The notes beneath the pieces are model-generated. The model was not told the DNA's origin, did no database searches, and saw nothing but the letters and a program-made list of their open reading frames with translations. From Eucommia ulmoides (lineage: Eukaryota > Streptophyta > Magnoliopsida > Garryales > Eucommiaceae), in contig CM028328.1 of the NCBI GenBank assembly GCA_016647705.1, positions 42,539,429-42,603,428 of the forward strand: a stretch of DNA of 64,000 nt, written 5' to 3'. Shown piece after piece: positions 48,357 to 58,712 of this stretch. Positions within the stretch are counted from its first letter, which is position 1. Each line of letters begins with the position of its first letter. Made by a program: the position numbers and the translations under genes.

Positions 48357-50064
48357 TGGTAGCGTGTAAAATACGCCGCTACTTACACTCGCAAGTATGT
48401 GAGATCTAAGTTTAGTATAGTGTGATCGTTAAGATCGGGTTATTGTATCCACAGGGATTGGTGTCGTTACTATCGAATACCACGTTTGTCGTGACCTAAC
48501 TTTATCTAGGCAAAAATAAATGTATTTAATTAATTAAACTAATACTAATATAACCTAAATTAACTACACTAATATGCTAATATGTTTTAGGATCAAGAAT
48601 TGCCTAGGGATTAACGTATTTACAAATACGTGTTCGATCTCGATTTACTTACGTTTACGGTGTTCGACCTATTTGAAAACCTCGATACGTAAACTCCACC
48701 GCCACCTCTTTCAAGTGTAAGACGGGAGAATACATGACTTTGAGTCAACGAAGAAGTCCCCCTCAACGTCTTAACGACCTTAGGTCACGTGAGTCTCGCC
48801 CAGCGTCATTGATTGCACACAATCCAACTCCTTCTCAGGTTATTGGATCGTCATGTTGTATTTACCCTATCGACAATCTCCATTCTAAAACTCCCTCGCC
48901 ACCTCTCCCGAGTGTAAGACGAGGGATATAACGCAATTTCGAGCCAACAAAAAAGTCCCCCTCAACGTCTTAACAACCCTAGGTCGCATGAGTCTTGCCC
49001 CAACATCATCGATTGTCCACGATTCAAACCCCGATTGGGTTATCGTGACGTTTGTTTACCCTAATCCGAATCCGGGGTTTGTCAAAACCCCGTATTCTCC
49101 ATTTATCAAACTAAACATAATAAACAAACAATACGATAAACACAATCAAACTACGAAGAACAAACATAAACGCAACACCAAAATCATCCAAACAAACATA
49201 TTTATAAATATACCGTTAATCCCTACTACAATCCATATTTAACTCGTGGACATAGCCACATAAACATATAAATCGAGCTAAACATTCTCACATGATCCTA
49301 AGATAAAGAAATAAGAAAAAACAATCAAAGAACTTAGTCTCGTCCTAAGATAAACCGCTAAGAATGCTCAACAATCGATTCGTCGTCTTCTCCACTTCGG
49401 GATGTGAGCTCCACCTCTAAAACTCCTAAACCTAGGCTTAAATATAGCCTAAGGTGCTCAAAAAACCAAGAGAGCAAGAGAGAGACCAAAGAAGGGGAAG
49501 GAAATGGGGTATTTATAGCCAAAATATCGTAAAAATATCTAAAAATATCTCAAGACTGTGCAGGGGATTTCCACCTAGGCGATGGATTCTTTGCCTAGGC
49601 AAAGTTAGGTTGATTCGACTGATCGCCTAGGCGATGGACGTGGAAGAACATTCTGTTGGATTTTAGCCTAGGCGGTGGATTTCTCCGCCTAGGCGATCGG
49701 CTGTCAGTAGCCCATCTTTGTTTTCTGCTGGATTTCCGCCTAGGCGAAGGATCTTCGCCTAGGCGGTGGTCCGTCAGTAATATTTTGCTCTTTTCTCAGC
49801 TTCTTCACCGCCTAGGTGATGGTCTGGATGCCTAGGCGGTGGGCCTATTTTATATTTTAGCCTCCGAGCTTGTTTATCCACCGTAACTTCGACTCGCTTT
49901 GGTTCGATCTTATCATTTTCGCTCCAGTTTCCTATCTTTATGCCCCACACCCCTGATTTATACAAAAAGTATGAAAACTAATTAAAACACATAAAAATAA
50001 CTATAAACGTACTCGAAAACTAACAAAACCGATTTGGAAATACGTAAGTATTTTACACCTATTA
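48357..50064 (-). repeat. 5' LTR of element G
   Basis: 1708 bp, strongly similar to the LTRs of element A. It carries the best-preserved CCTAGG palindrome array (49565-49840). Confidence 0.88.
49565..49840 (-). promoter_or_regulatory. Nine-copy CCTAGG palindrome array in element G U3
   Basis: Nine CCTAGG hexamers in about 275 bp, most inside CCGCCTAGGCGG-like contexts (GCCTAGGCGATGG, GCCTAGGCGGTGG). On the minus strand the TATA-like GGCTATAAATACC lies just downstream at about 49508-49520. Confidence 0.65.
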
Positions 50065-51010
50065 ACAACCACCGTCCTGTTGCATATTGATGATAAGAAG
50101 CTGCTCAAATGGCCTCAACCACTTAAGGCCCACAGGAAGAACTACCAAGCTGACAAGTGGTGTAACTTCTAATAACATCTTAGACACTCCCACCTACAGT
50201 TGTTTCGAGATGAAGAACCAAATTGAGCATATGATTCGAAGAGGCTATCTCAAGAAGTTTACTACTGGAGGAGGAGCAATGCCCTGACGAGGAACGAGGA
50301 AGACCAGAGGTTCGAGACAACATCCACACAATCCATGGTGGATTCGCCTATAGAGTAACCTTCCTAGCTGAACATAAAACTCATGCCTGACACGGAAAGC
50401 GCCCATCTGAAGAATACGTGTTCGAGGTCTCTAAGAAATCGCCCATCGTAGAGGAGGTTATTGCTTTCACCGACAAAGATTTCCTTAGGGTGTGCGCACA
50501 CCCCACGACGATGCTCTAGTGGTCAACTTATGGATTACCAAATATAACATGGGACGCGTACTGATCGACAATGGTAGCTCAGTAGAGATCCTCTACTTGA
50601 TCATATTCAACAGAATGAGAATCAACCGAGAATAACTAAAGTCGATGATGACCCTTTTGGTCAGATTCGGCAGAGAAACTATGAAGCCCCTCGATTGGAT
50701 CATGCTATAGATCACAGTAGGCAAGGAACAGAGGCATACCACCGTTGACGTACGGTTGGTGGACTGTTTGTCGGCATATAATGCCATCATCGGGAGACTC
50801 TGCTTCAACGCTTTAAGAGTCGGCACCTCGACATACCACCGCAAGCTGAAGTTCCCCACAAAGAACTGTGTGGGAGATGTGCGTAGAAGCCAGAAGGTGG
50901 CCAAAGAATGCTTCGTGACCAAGATAAAACTCCCCGAAGCACCATCCGCCAAATAACAATCAAGAAGCAGAGGGTTGACGAAGACTCCTTGCCCGGTGAT
51001 GAGCATTGCA
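50065..51010 (+). pseudogene. Ty3/gypsy gag end and aspartic protease relic
   Basis: This continues the gag relic at 46260: LLKWPQPLK, ADKWCNF, YSCFEMKNQIEHMIRRGYLK. After about 200 bp of broken frames, a retropepsin-like domain follows: DDALVVNLWI, VLIDNGSSVEIL (catalytic Asp-Asn-Gly-Ser-Ser at 50567-50581), VDVRLVDCLSAYNAIIGRLC, STYHRKLKFPT and ECFVTKI. The protease would process the polyprotein. The relic ends near 51010 and no reverse transcriptase follows. Stops are numerous. Confidence 0.82.
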
Positions 51011-51263
51011 CGTCACTTCACTCCATCCATTTTCTATTGATGATCCCTTAGGTTTTGGAAATATTAGGGTTTAATCTGAAGAAATTAAAGCACATGGATC
51101 AATTAGACAATCATTTCGAACTTGAAGGATTAAAATTACATTTACCCCTATTTAAAAGTAATGAAAATGAACAGTAATAATAGGAAAACAGAAAAAAAGA
51201 TCAAACGACATCGGAAAACCTTCCGCCGACTGCTTTCGTAGCTCAGTCGTATCGCGGGCTGCT
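51011..51263 (+). other. Spacer and presumed upstream promoter region of the zinc-finger gene
   Basis: Non-coding, AT-rich, between the gypsy relic and the first transcribed bases. No repeat boundary is recognised. The gene's upstream space is therefore only about 250 bp before transposon sequence begins. Confidence 0.45.
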
Positions 51264-51273
51264 ATTTATATGC
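51264..51273 (+). promoter_or_regulatory. TATA-like box of the zinc-finger gene
   Basis: TATTTATATG lies about 30 bp before the region that looks like 5' UTR (GC-richer, ending in a good splice donor at 51369/51370). Placement is by composition only. Confidence 0.35.
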
Positions 51274-51294
51274 CATATACATAAGTTGGCCACA

Positions 51295-52469
51295 GAGTTC
51301 TCTAAGCTTTTCGGAATCACTGAATATACCTCCGATCGCCGGCGATCGTTCAAGTCCTCCTTGCTATAGGTATATGAACTATCTCTTTTTCCTTTATTCA
51401 ACCGACCAGGAACCCTAGAGATGGGGCTCCTCTCTCTCTCTCTCTCTCTCTTCCAGATTCAGTGTTCCATTTTGATCTGATATTAAACTTGCAAGATTGT
51501 TCTAAATGCATGATTATTTATATTGATTTGATGTTTTACAGCTTGTATTCAATGTATCGTTTCGTGCTTTTCCATTTCGTTGTAATTTTTAAGTTCATTG
51601 AATCATAGCTTGATAAGTGTATAATGATTTGTTAGGTTTATTAAATTTGTAATCGAATCTCCATTTTTACTATGTTGTTGAGCGCTCTGTATGCGTAATC
51701 GCGAAACACTTTGTATGTATAATCTATCGTATCTGTACATGTAACTATACTTGTGTTTACTGGATCTGATCTTTGGTTGATATGAGTTTGTTCAGCATTG
51801 CCAATTCTGAGTACTGAAATTTATGTAAAGGTGCTATACACAAGTTCTTACCATTGGCATTTTATGAATTATCTACTATACTATTGTGTTGTACTTCCCC
51901 TAGATAGCCTCAAAATGTAATAGAAACGGCTATTTTGCATGATCGTGCTCACAGTGGACAAGGCACGCCACATTCCAAATGTCAGGCAGTGTCTCTGTGC
52001 GCTCTATAACTTATGTGGTTCTTCTTTGTCCTCCATATCTCGCTGCTTAAACCTAGCAAAAAAACTTGCTTCTTAAATAGAAGGTGATTCTTGGAATGGT
52101 AGTAAGAATTGTCCTGGTGTTGGACTGACTTTTATTCCTTTAGATGAATTTATCATGCATGGTGAAGATTTTTTTTATTTTTTGGGAATCGAAGAAGAAA
52201 TTGTCTTATGAATATGGATGTTCTGTATTTGGGGGGGTTTGGGTTAATGTATTTTTGTTTAGGGGTGGAGGGTTCTATGGAGTTTGTGACTATATGTGGG
52301 CTAGCACTACTGCCCTTTTGTTGCGAGTATATTCATTTCCATCTTTTATTTAAATCTCAGGGTCAATTTGTGAATTCATGTCTCTGACAGTGAAACATTG
52401 TTATTTGCTTCTATTTTCTACGTTTCTGCTGCTGCAGTGTTTTACAAGCTACTGTTGATTGAAACCTAG
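51295..52469 (+). other. 5' UTR with a long first intron
   Basis: The non-coding first exon probably ends at 51369 (CTATAG then GTATATG). The intron runs 51370-52437 and ends GCTGCTGCAG. The second exon begins at 52438, 32 bp before the ATG. The intron starts with a CT microsatellite (about 51429-51451). Leader introns commonly raise expression of plant genes. Confidence 0.6.
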
Positions 52470-53341
52470 ATGCCAGTTGTAAAACTCAAGACCAATAATA
52501 CTCCGGATGCGATGAAATTGGAGGGGAATTATTCCGTTGACACTCTTATCAGACAGGCAACAGGAAAAGAACCTTTTCTTTCTTTCTCAAGGACCGGGGA
52601 TAGCCCGGTGCAGTGGATCCAACTTCTTCAATCCTTAGATCAGCCAGGTATGGCAAATATTATAATAGCTGTTAGTTAGAATGAAAAAACAGAGAAGAAT
52701 GGGGCTTCCCTTGAACATAGCCAACTTATCACCTTAAAAAAATAAATTGAATAATGTACTTGGGTGATGGTGGCCGTTGTGCTAATATTTAACCTAAATG
52801 TGTCGGATGTTGTATGCAGACATGGGTGTTGTTGTTGCAGCTGTTGAGACCAAATAATTTAATTTTTCTCCTCTTCATTCTGCAGATCTTCCTGGTTGGC
52901 CCTTGCTGACTCCTCCAAAGGTCCAGATGCAAAAGTGTGACAAGTGTTCCAGGGAATTTTGTTCACCCATCAACTACCGGAGGCACATACGTGTGCACCG
53001 ACGATCTTTAAATGTTGATAAGGTTTTACAGCTGTGACTTTAATTTTTATCCTTGCAGACTATTTTTCATTGATTATGTTTCATGTTAATTGGTTCTTTT
53101 AGTTAGATATTTTAAAGAGTGAGCATATTAGTCCTTGCCCACGTAATGGGCAATATCCTTGCCCCCTGATTGAACCTATTTTCTCTAATCCCTATAGTTA
53201 CTTCCTTCTTCTCTCTAATGCTACTTTACATGGTGTAGGAATCTCATAAAAATAGGGATTTGTTGGGAGCATTTTGGGACGAGGTAACAACTATCTTAGA
53301 TGTTCTCTAAACTCTTCCACTAGTTGCATGCTATTAATTTA

Positions 53342-53378
<37 letters not shown>

Positions 53379-56300
53379 CTGTATGTAGCTCTCTGCAGAT
53401 GAAGCTGAGGAAATATTATCATTCAAGGATGTGACTTTAGAGGTACTCGTCTTGGACTAATGTTTCCCTTTTTTCTCTGAAATACCTCAAAAATTAGAAT
53501 TATACATCATGTTGTAGTTTACTTACTGTTTTCTTTTGATTGATTTCAATGTGTTTGTCTCCACCAATAAATGTTGTGTAAAACTGTTATCTGTAGTTAA
53601 GACTGGAAATGTTCAATTATTGTCATTCAGATCACAGGACTTCATAGACAAACTAGCTATATACCATGTCTACACCATTCTTATAGCAAAATCTATTTCA
53701 AAAAAAAGAAAAAAAAAAAAAAAAAAAACCATTTCCTACATCCTATCACTACCCTTCTAGTTTTATGTAAATAGTAGGTTCAAGACCTAAATTCATCCAT
53801 AAAGGACATACAATTATTTTATCCAACACACTTCTATATGAAAAAACTTAGAAATTATATATGGTATCCTCATTAATATAATATAAGGAAATTATCAATT
53901 AGTTCCTAGATTGGCATAAAAGAGAGTTGCAGCCGCGGGGGACCGTTTAGGATCACTTATGCATCATATTCCTTGACTTGCATTCCTCAACATTCCTCAC
54001 TTCCATGAGGGAGGGAGGAACATCCCTTAGCTTAGATTGGGGCAAGATGGGAAGGAATGATCACCATGGGTAGGGACAGGATGGGAAGGAATGATCGCCA
54101 TGGGCAGCGGCAGAGAATATTGAGAAAGCGGAGAGAAATAAAATAAAATAAAAATTAAAAAAATTAAGGGATAAAAGGGCGGCCTAGTTTACGAAAGCTC
54201 TCGTAGAAGTGGGGGTCTAGGGAGGGTTAGATGTACACAACCATACCTCTACAACTGCATGCACAGAGATTAGAGATATTCTTTTGACCTGCAACTCATA
54301 AAGGAGTAAACTTTGGCATTGCACCGAGGCTTACCCTCCAGAAATGAAATTTGTACTCGACATTTGTTTGTGTACAAGTGAAAAATTAACAAATAAAAGA
54401 AGAAAAAATGGGTTGTGTTCTTGAATTTGTATTCAACTTTTACTTCGGGAATATGTCAACCTCTAGCAACTTTTCAAAACAACAGTTTTTGAAATGTTTT
54501 CCAGATAAATATCTTTTTTGTTTCTATTTTTTCCCCTTTTTTGCATGCATGATTTGACCAACGTTGCTTTAGAGGCTTAAACGGTCAGTTTTACTAGATT
54601 TTCCAGCTAAATATTATTCAAGGTTAGCTGTTCCACTTCTCATTCAGTTCTCATACGCATTAGGTTGTTCTTATGGTTTATTTTGTATGGACAGATATCT
54701 TGCTATCTCTAATTTTAAATTGTTTGTAATCACTGAAGGTTTCATCTCTCACTTGTGTCTATGCTTGTGCACATTCTTTCGCTAAACAATCATGAAAACA
54801 ATTCTTATAATTCTGATATTCTTTGCTTTAATACTTCATTGTTTTTTCCTTATTTTCTGACTAATGGTTTCTGATGGACAAATTCTTTTAGAATGTTCCC
54901 GGGTCTTCTGTAATAAGGGTATTGGCATCATCTATCCATAAACCAGGTTTTTGTGCTCTTCCACAAGAATATGTGAAGGCTGGCTCCATGCTCTTGGTAA
55001 GGGAGGCTTCTTAACCTTCCTTCCTGTTAAACCTTTGCCCAAAATCCATGCCTTTTTTTTATTTTTTATTTTTTATTTTTTATTTTATGTATCTGTTGAT
55101 TACCCTTTTTCTTCTGTGGATATAATGAGAACATGTTATTTGCAGGATATCATCCAAGCTAGACCTTCCGGGTATCCACTTTCATCTCAGAAATTGTTTA
55201 GTATCCTAGACGATGCCAGTGAGAGGACATTCCTGTGTGCTGGCACAGCTGAATCAATGCAAAAGTATGTATTTGATGGGGAAGCTGGGAAAATTGGCCT
55301 TGAGATGAAGAACTTAGTTGCTTGCATGAGTTTCCTTATTGAACAGAAACTGGTATTCACTTCATTTTATCTTTCTCCACCTTTTGGGTACCATTGAAGA
55401 ATCAAGTGTTTCCTTTAACCCCCTCCCACTTCTCGGAACTTGTGAAGAAATTATATGCCTGCTTTTGTGTCTTAAATATGGTCTGGTATTTGCACGTTTA
55501 CTGTCCTACACGTTACTTGGACGACTTGCAAATGGGTATCATTTTTATTCTTGTGGTTGGGTAGCAATGGCAGAGATGTCGACATGTTCACTTGGCCACC
55601 GTTTGGTAATGCCTATTTTTGTTTTTTAAGCAAAAAAGTACCTGAGAACCCAAGTGGCGTTGGTTTGGAAACTTTAAAAAAAACATAAACACTTGATTAA
55701 AGTTCCTTTTTTTGAGAAGTAGCAAATAGTTTTTTTCTTTCCCGTTTTTGTCTTCTATTTTTATATTGTAAAGGGATCAATAAGTTAGGATATCTCAACC
55801 CAATTTTTCTCATTCATCTGTGAATTATTTTTGGAATAAGATATCTTTTATAAGGATAACACTAAGATAACCTCTCAACATTGTCAAACTCACTTCCATT
55901 TTTCACTTTTACTTGCAAGTATTATGTCAAATTAATTTCTTTTTTAATTATAAAAAGTATTTAAAATGACTATCAAACAGTCCTTTAATGTTGATATTTT
56001 TGTGTTCCACAGAAAACGTAATGATGTTCCATCTTCCTCCCAATCAAATGGTATTGAAATAATATTCATCTCGTGTTCAGGTGAAAGCATGGCTAGCTAA
56101 CAAAGACGCTGAAGCTTTGAGATGCCAGAAGTTGCTTGTGGAGGAGGAAGAGGCTGCTCAAAAAAAGTACGTTGCTGCTTTTATTTTTAAAACCAACTGT
56201 TTGACCATTCGTGCAATTTTACTAAAATGAAACATGTCTCTTACAAGGCGTAATAATGGAGGGGTTTTAGTTTTTCTTTTTTTTTTTTTTTTTTTTTATA

Positions 56301-57817
56301 AATTTAAATTTCATTATGGATTTATAACAGACAAGCTCAGCTGTTGGAGAGGAAGAGACAAAAGAAGCTTAGGCAGAAGGAACAGAAGGCAAAAGATCAA
56401 TCAAATGGAGAAAACTCGGTCTCAGTCATAACTCTTGATCCATTAGAAAGCCCTCCCTCGGCAGAAACATCCATATCTTTGGATCTATCTGTTGAAATTT
56501 CAACACATCACGATCCCCATCTCTCCAATCTTGAACCCGAACAAATTTCAAACAAAGAAGACAATAAACCTAATGAAAATCCAGATTCAATAACCCCTCA
56601 TCATGTTGAGGCGAATGTTCATCGTCATTCATTTATTGCCCGATGGAAGGCCTCAAAATCGGGCCGGGCTGGACGAAACGGCTTTCATGAAAGTCAGAAT
56701 CAACTCGAGCCCGTTCCAAAGCCCAGACTGAATAAAGTTTGGACCCGGAAGCCCAAACCAGAAACCGAAGGGGACAAAGCAAATCAAACAGGTTTAAATA
56801 GCTGTGAATTGGTGATTGGTTCTATATCTGTGCCGTTGGAGAATTTAATGCACATGAAGAACGATGTTCAGAAGAAGATGACAAAGATTGATTCGGTTCA
56901 GACTGGCCCAAATAAAGCACCTGGCAAGCTATGGAGGCCCGTGAGTCGGCACCAGACAATAGGCTTACAGCCGGTTCAGAGCGGGAATCAAGAATCAGAA
57001 GAGTGTGATTCGTTGGAGAATGGCGATAGGGCTTGCAGAGACCACCATAATGTGCAGCCCGGGCCCATTCTCTTTTCCAGAAGTTCTGCAAAGGGGTTTC
57101 TCATTCAGCGTATGCCTTACTCATTCATCCTATTTGGCGTTTCTATTTCTGGAAAACTTTGGAACAGAGATAGAAATCCAGGAACAAATCAGTTTTGTTC
57201 CCAAAAATTTATTTTAAAAATCTAAGAACATAACAAAAGCCACTTTTTCTTTTGTTTTATGTCCGCATTTCTGTTTTGGTTCCCCTTTTGTGGGAGAAAA
57301 CAGAAGCCTGGGAACATGTGGCATTTGTTTAGTGTCTGTTCCCAGAAAACTTGAAAAAGAAGTAGAAATCCCAGGACAATTCTGTTCTGTTCCGATCCCA
57401 TTAATTTGTTCTAGAAGTTTCTAAGTCTAGGAACATTACAGAAAGAAATACTAAACAAATGTCACCTCAATCTCTTGTTTCAATTTTCATCTTCTCTTTT
57501 GAATTCATTGTTGTTAACTTAGAATTTCAAACAATTTATTCTGATGAATTTTTATTTCAGGATGGAAGGAGGCAGTATTGGGCGACCATATAAAATTGGT
57601 CCTATCCTCTGAACCCGAAGCTAGCACCCAGAACAATTACTGCCCGGTTAGAGAAGAAGCATCGGATTTGGAGGAGCGCAGCATCCTCGGGAATGCCGAG
57701 AATCGGCTGGTCGAAGTGGGCCCCACCACCAGGAACCCTAACAAACCCAAGTTTAGAACAAATGCTAAAAATATTGTTAAGATAAAGTACATTCCCAAAC
57801 CGAAATTGGATGCCTAA
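52470..57817 (+). CDS. Plant-specific single C2H2 zinc-finger protein, nine coding exons
   Basis: Coding exons are 52470-52647, 52886-53022, 53239-53283, 53389-53442, 54892-54996, 55146-55352, 56081-56166, 56331-57109 and 57561-57817. All introns are GT-AG and the sum is 1848 nt, 615 aa. Features: N-terminus MPVVKLKTNN; FLSFSRTGDSPVQWIQLLQS; one C2H2 finger at residues about 77-97 (CDKC...HIRVH, C-X2-C-X12-H-X3-H); a conserved middle including DIIQARPSGYPLSSQKLFSI and YVFDGEAGKIGLE; a charged, probably coiled-coil segment at about 255-295 (VEEEEAAQKKQAQLLERKRQ); and a low-complexity Ser/Pro/Glu region. The C-terminus has WKEAVLGDHIKLVLSSE and a basic end. It matches what I recall of a conserved, little-studied plant family annotated only as zinc-finger proteins. 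A nuclear or RNA/DNA-binding role is inferred. Intron 4 contains a poly(T) run and intron 5 a SINE. The frame is intact, so the gene is probably functional. Confidence 0.9.
54174..54339 (-). mobile_element. Au-type SINE relic in intron 5
   Basis: The plus strand reads AAAAGGGCGGCCTAGTTTAC, AGTGGGGGTCTAGGGAGGGT, TAAACTTTGGCATTGCACC and GAGGCTTACCCTCC. These match, in order and spacing, the reverse-oriented Au SINE known across angiosperms (GGGCGGCCCGGTGCAC..., CTTTACCGTTGC...). The RNA polymerase III B-box side is decayed. It is inserted against the gene's sense in the 1.45-kb intron 53443-54891. Confidence 0.65.
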
Positions 57818-58250
57818 AAGGTAGAGGAGGAAGAAGAAAGAGATCAGGTTAGCTCCAACGATATACATTGTGCAGTTCTTTTTTTAGAAGGTAACCAATT
57901 GCAGTTCCGTCACATTTCTTTTTGAAATTTCTGATTTTGGTTAGTGGTTTTTATTTGCTTGGGATATTGGGGATTCTTTTACTTCCATTCTTTTTTGCCT
58001 GAGGTATATTTTGAGTATTATGATCATCCATAATGGTCACAATTTTTGGAGTGCAAATGAGATGTCTTTCTTGGTAGTGTCGTCGTTGTTTTGCCTTTTT
58101 TTGTTTTTTTCCTTATTCTTTTTCCTAGAGAATTGTTTTTTTATTTGGAGGACAGTAAATTGTTATATATGGATTTTGATGTAAATCTTTTTGTTGTCCA
58201 ATTTTAAAAAAAATAAAAAATACTAAACATTGTTTGGCACTTTCTTTGAC
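57818..58250 (+). other. 3' UTR of the zinc-finger gene
   Basis: T-rich sequence after the stop TAA (57815-57817). A possible further donor is AGATCAG/GTTAGC near 57846. AATAAA-like elements lie near 58210. The transcript end is estimated near 58200-58250. Confidence 0.45.
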
Positions 58251-58410
58251 TTTATTCTTATGTGACTTTCGGTGGGAGGGATTGGAAATGAAATTGAATC
58301 CTGGAGGAATTTGATTTCGTTTTTTTATTTAGGAAAAACTACATTTGGGTTTGATTAGTGCTAATTGCTAACCCGTGCGCTATCCAAGTCAAAAGTATAA
58401 ATATTCAATA

Positions 58411-58712
58411 GGATAAATTGCCTCATCTACTTTGCCTAATTATCATTTTTCTCTCTCCATTTCAAATTACTTTTACAGTTGAATAAAGTGAGAAATTAAT
58501 TTTTTTTTTCTGTTTAAATTAACAAAATATGCTTAAAAATAGATATAAATAATTTTTTTCATTCATTTTTAAGCATATTTCATTAATTTAAAAGAAAAGT
58601 TAGTTGGTTGTTTAAAAGTAGATTCAAGTAAAAAAGTAAAATGTAGCTTTTTGATGTGGAGGTGGGTACAATGATAAACACGCAAAGTGGGGGGAGTAAA
58701 GGTAATTTATCC
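58411..58712. mobile_element. 302-bp MITE with 9-bp target duplication (Mutator type)
   Basis: Flanked by TATTCAATA (58402-58410 and 58713-58721). Ends are GGATAAATTGCC on the left and, inverted, GGATAAATTACC on the right. The inverted repeats extend about 35-40 bp with mismatches (CTACTTTGC/CCACTTTGC, TTATCAT). An inner inverted repeat (TTAAATTAA...ATATGCTTAAAAAT against ATTTTTAAGCATAT...TTAATTTAA) lets the core fold as well. No coding capacity. Confidence 0.82.

Larger units (their letters stand above)
46261..50064 (-). mobile_element. Athila-like element G, left LTR missing
   Basis: Minus strand, same family as element A. Internal region 46261-48356 and 5' LTR 48357-50064 (1708 bp; plus-strand end CACCTATTA, so first base pair mutated). 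The left boundary is exactly where the internal region of A begins (ATACCCCCAAACTTGG), so the entire 3' LTR is absent. No target duplication is visible. There is no pol; a weak gag tail lies near 47830-47970. Confidence 0.85.

Noticed and set aside
50593-51006. 137-residue minus-strand frame
   Set aside because: Antisense shadow of the gypsy protease relic, which reads convincingly on the plus strand.
53536-53760. 74-residue frame
   Set aside because: Lies inside intron 5 of the zinc-finger gene and ends in a poly(A)-derived lysine run.
55339-55629. 96-residue frame downstream of exon 6
   Set aside because: Starts in exon 6 in another frame and runs into the intron; the true donor is GT at 55353.
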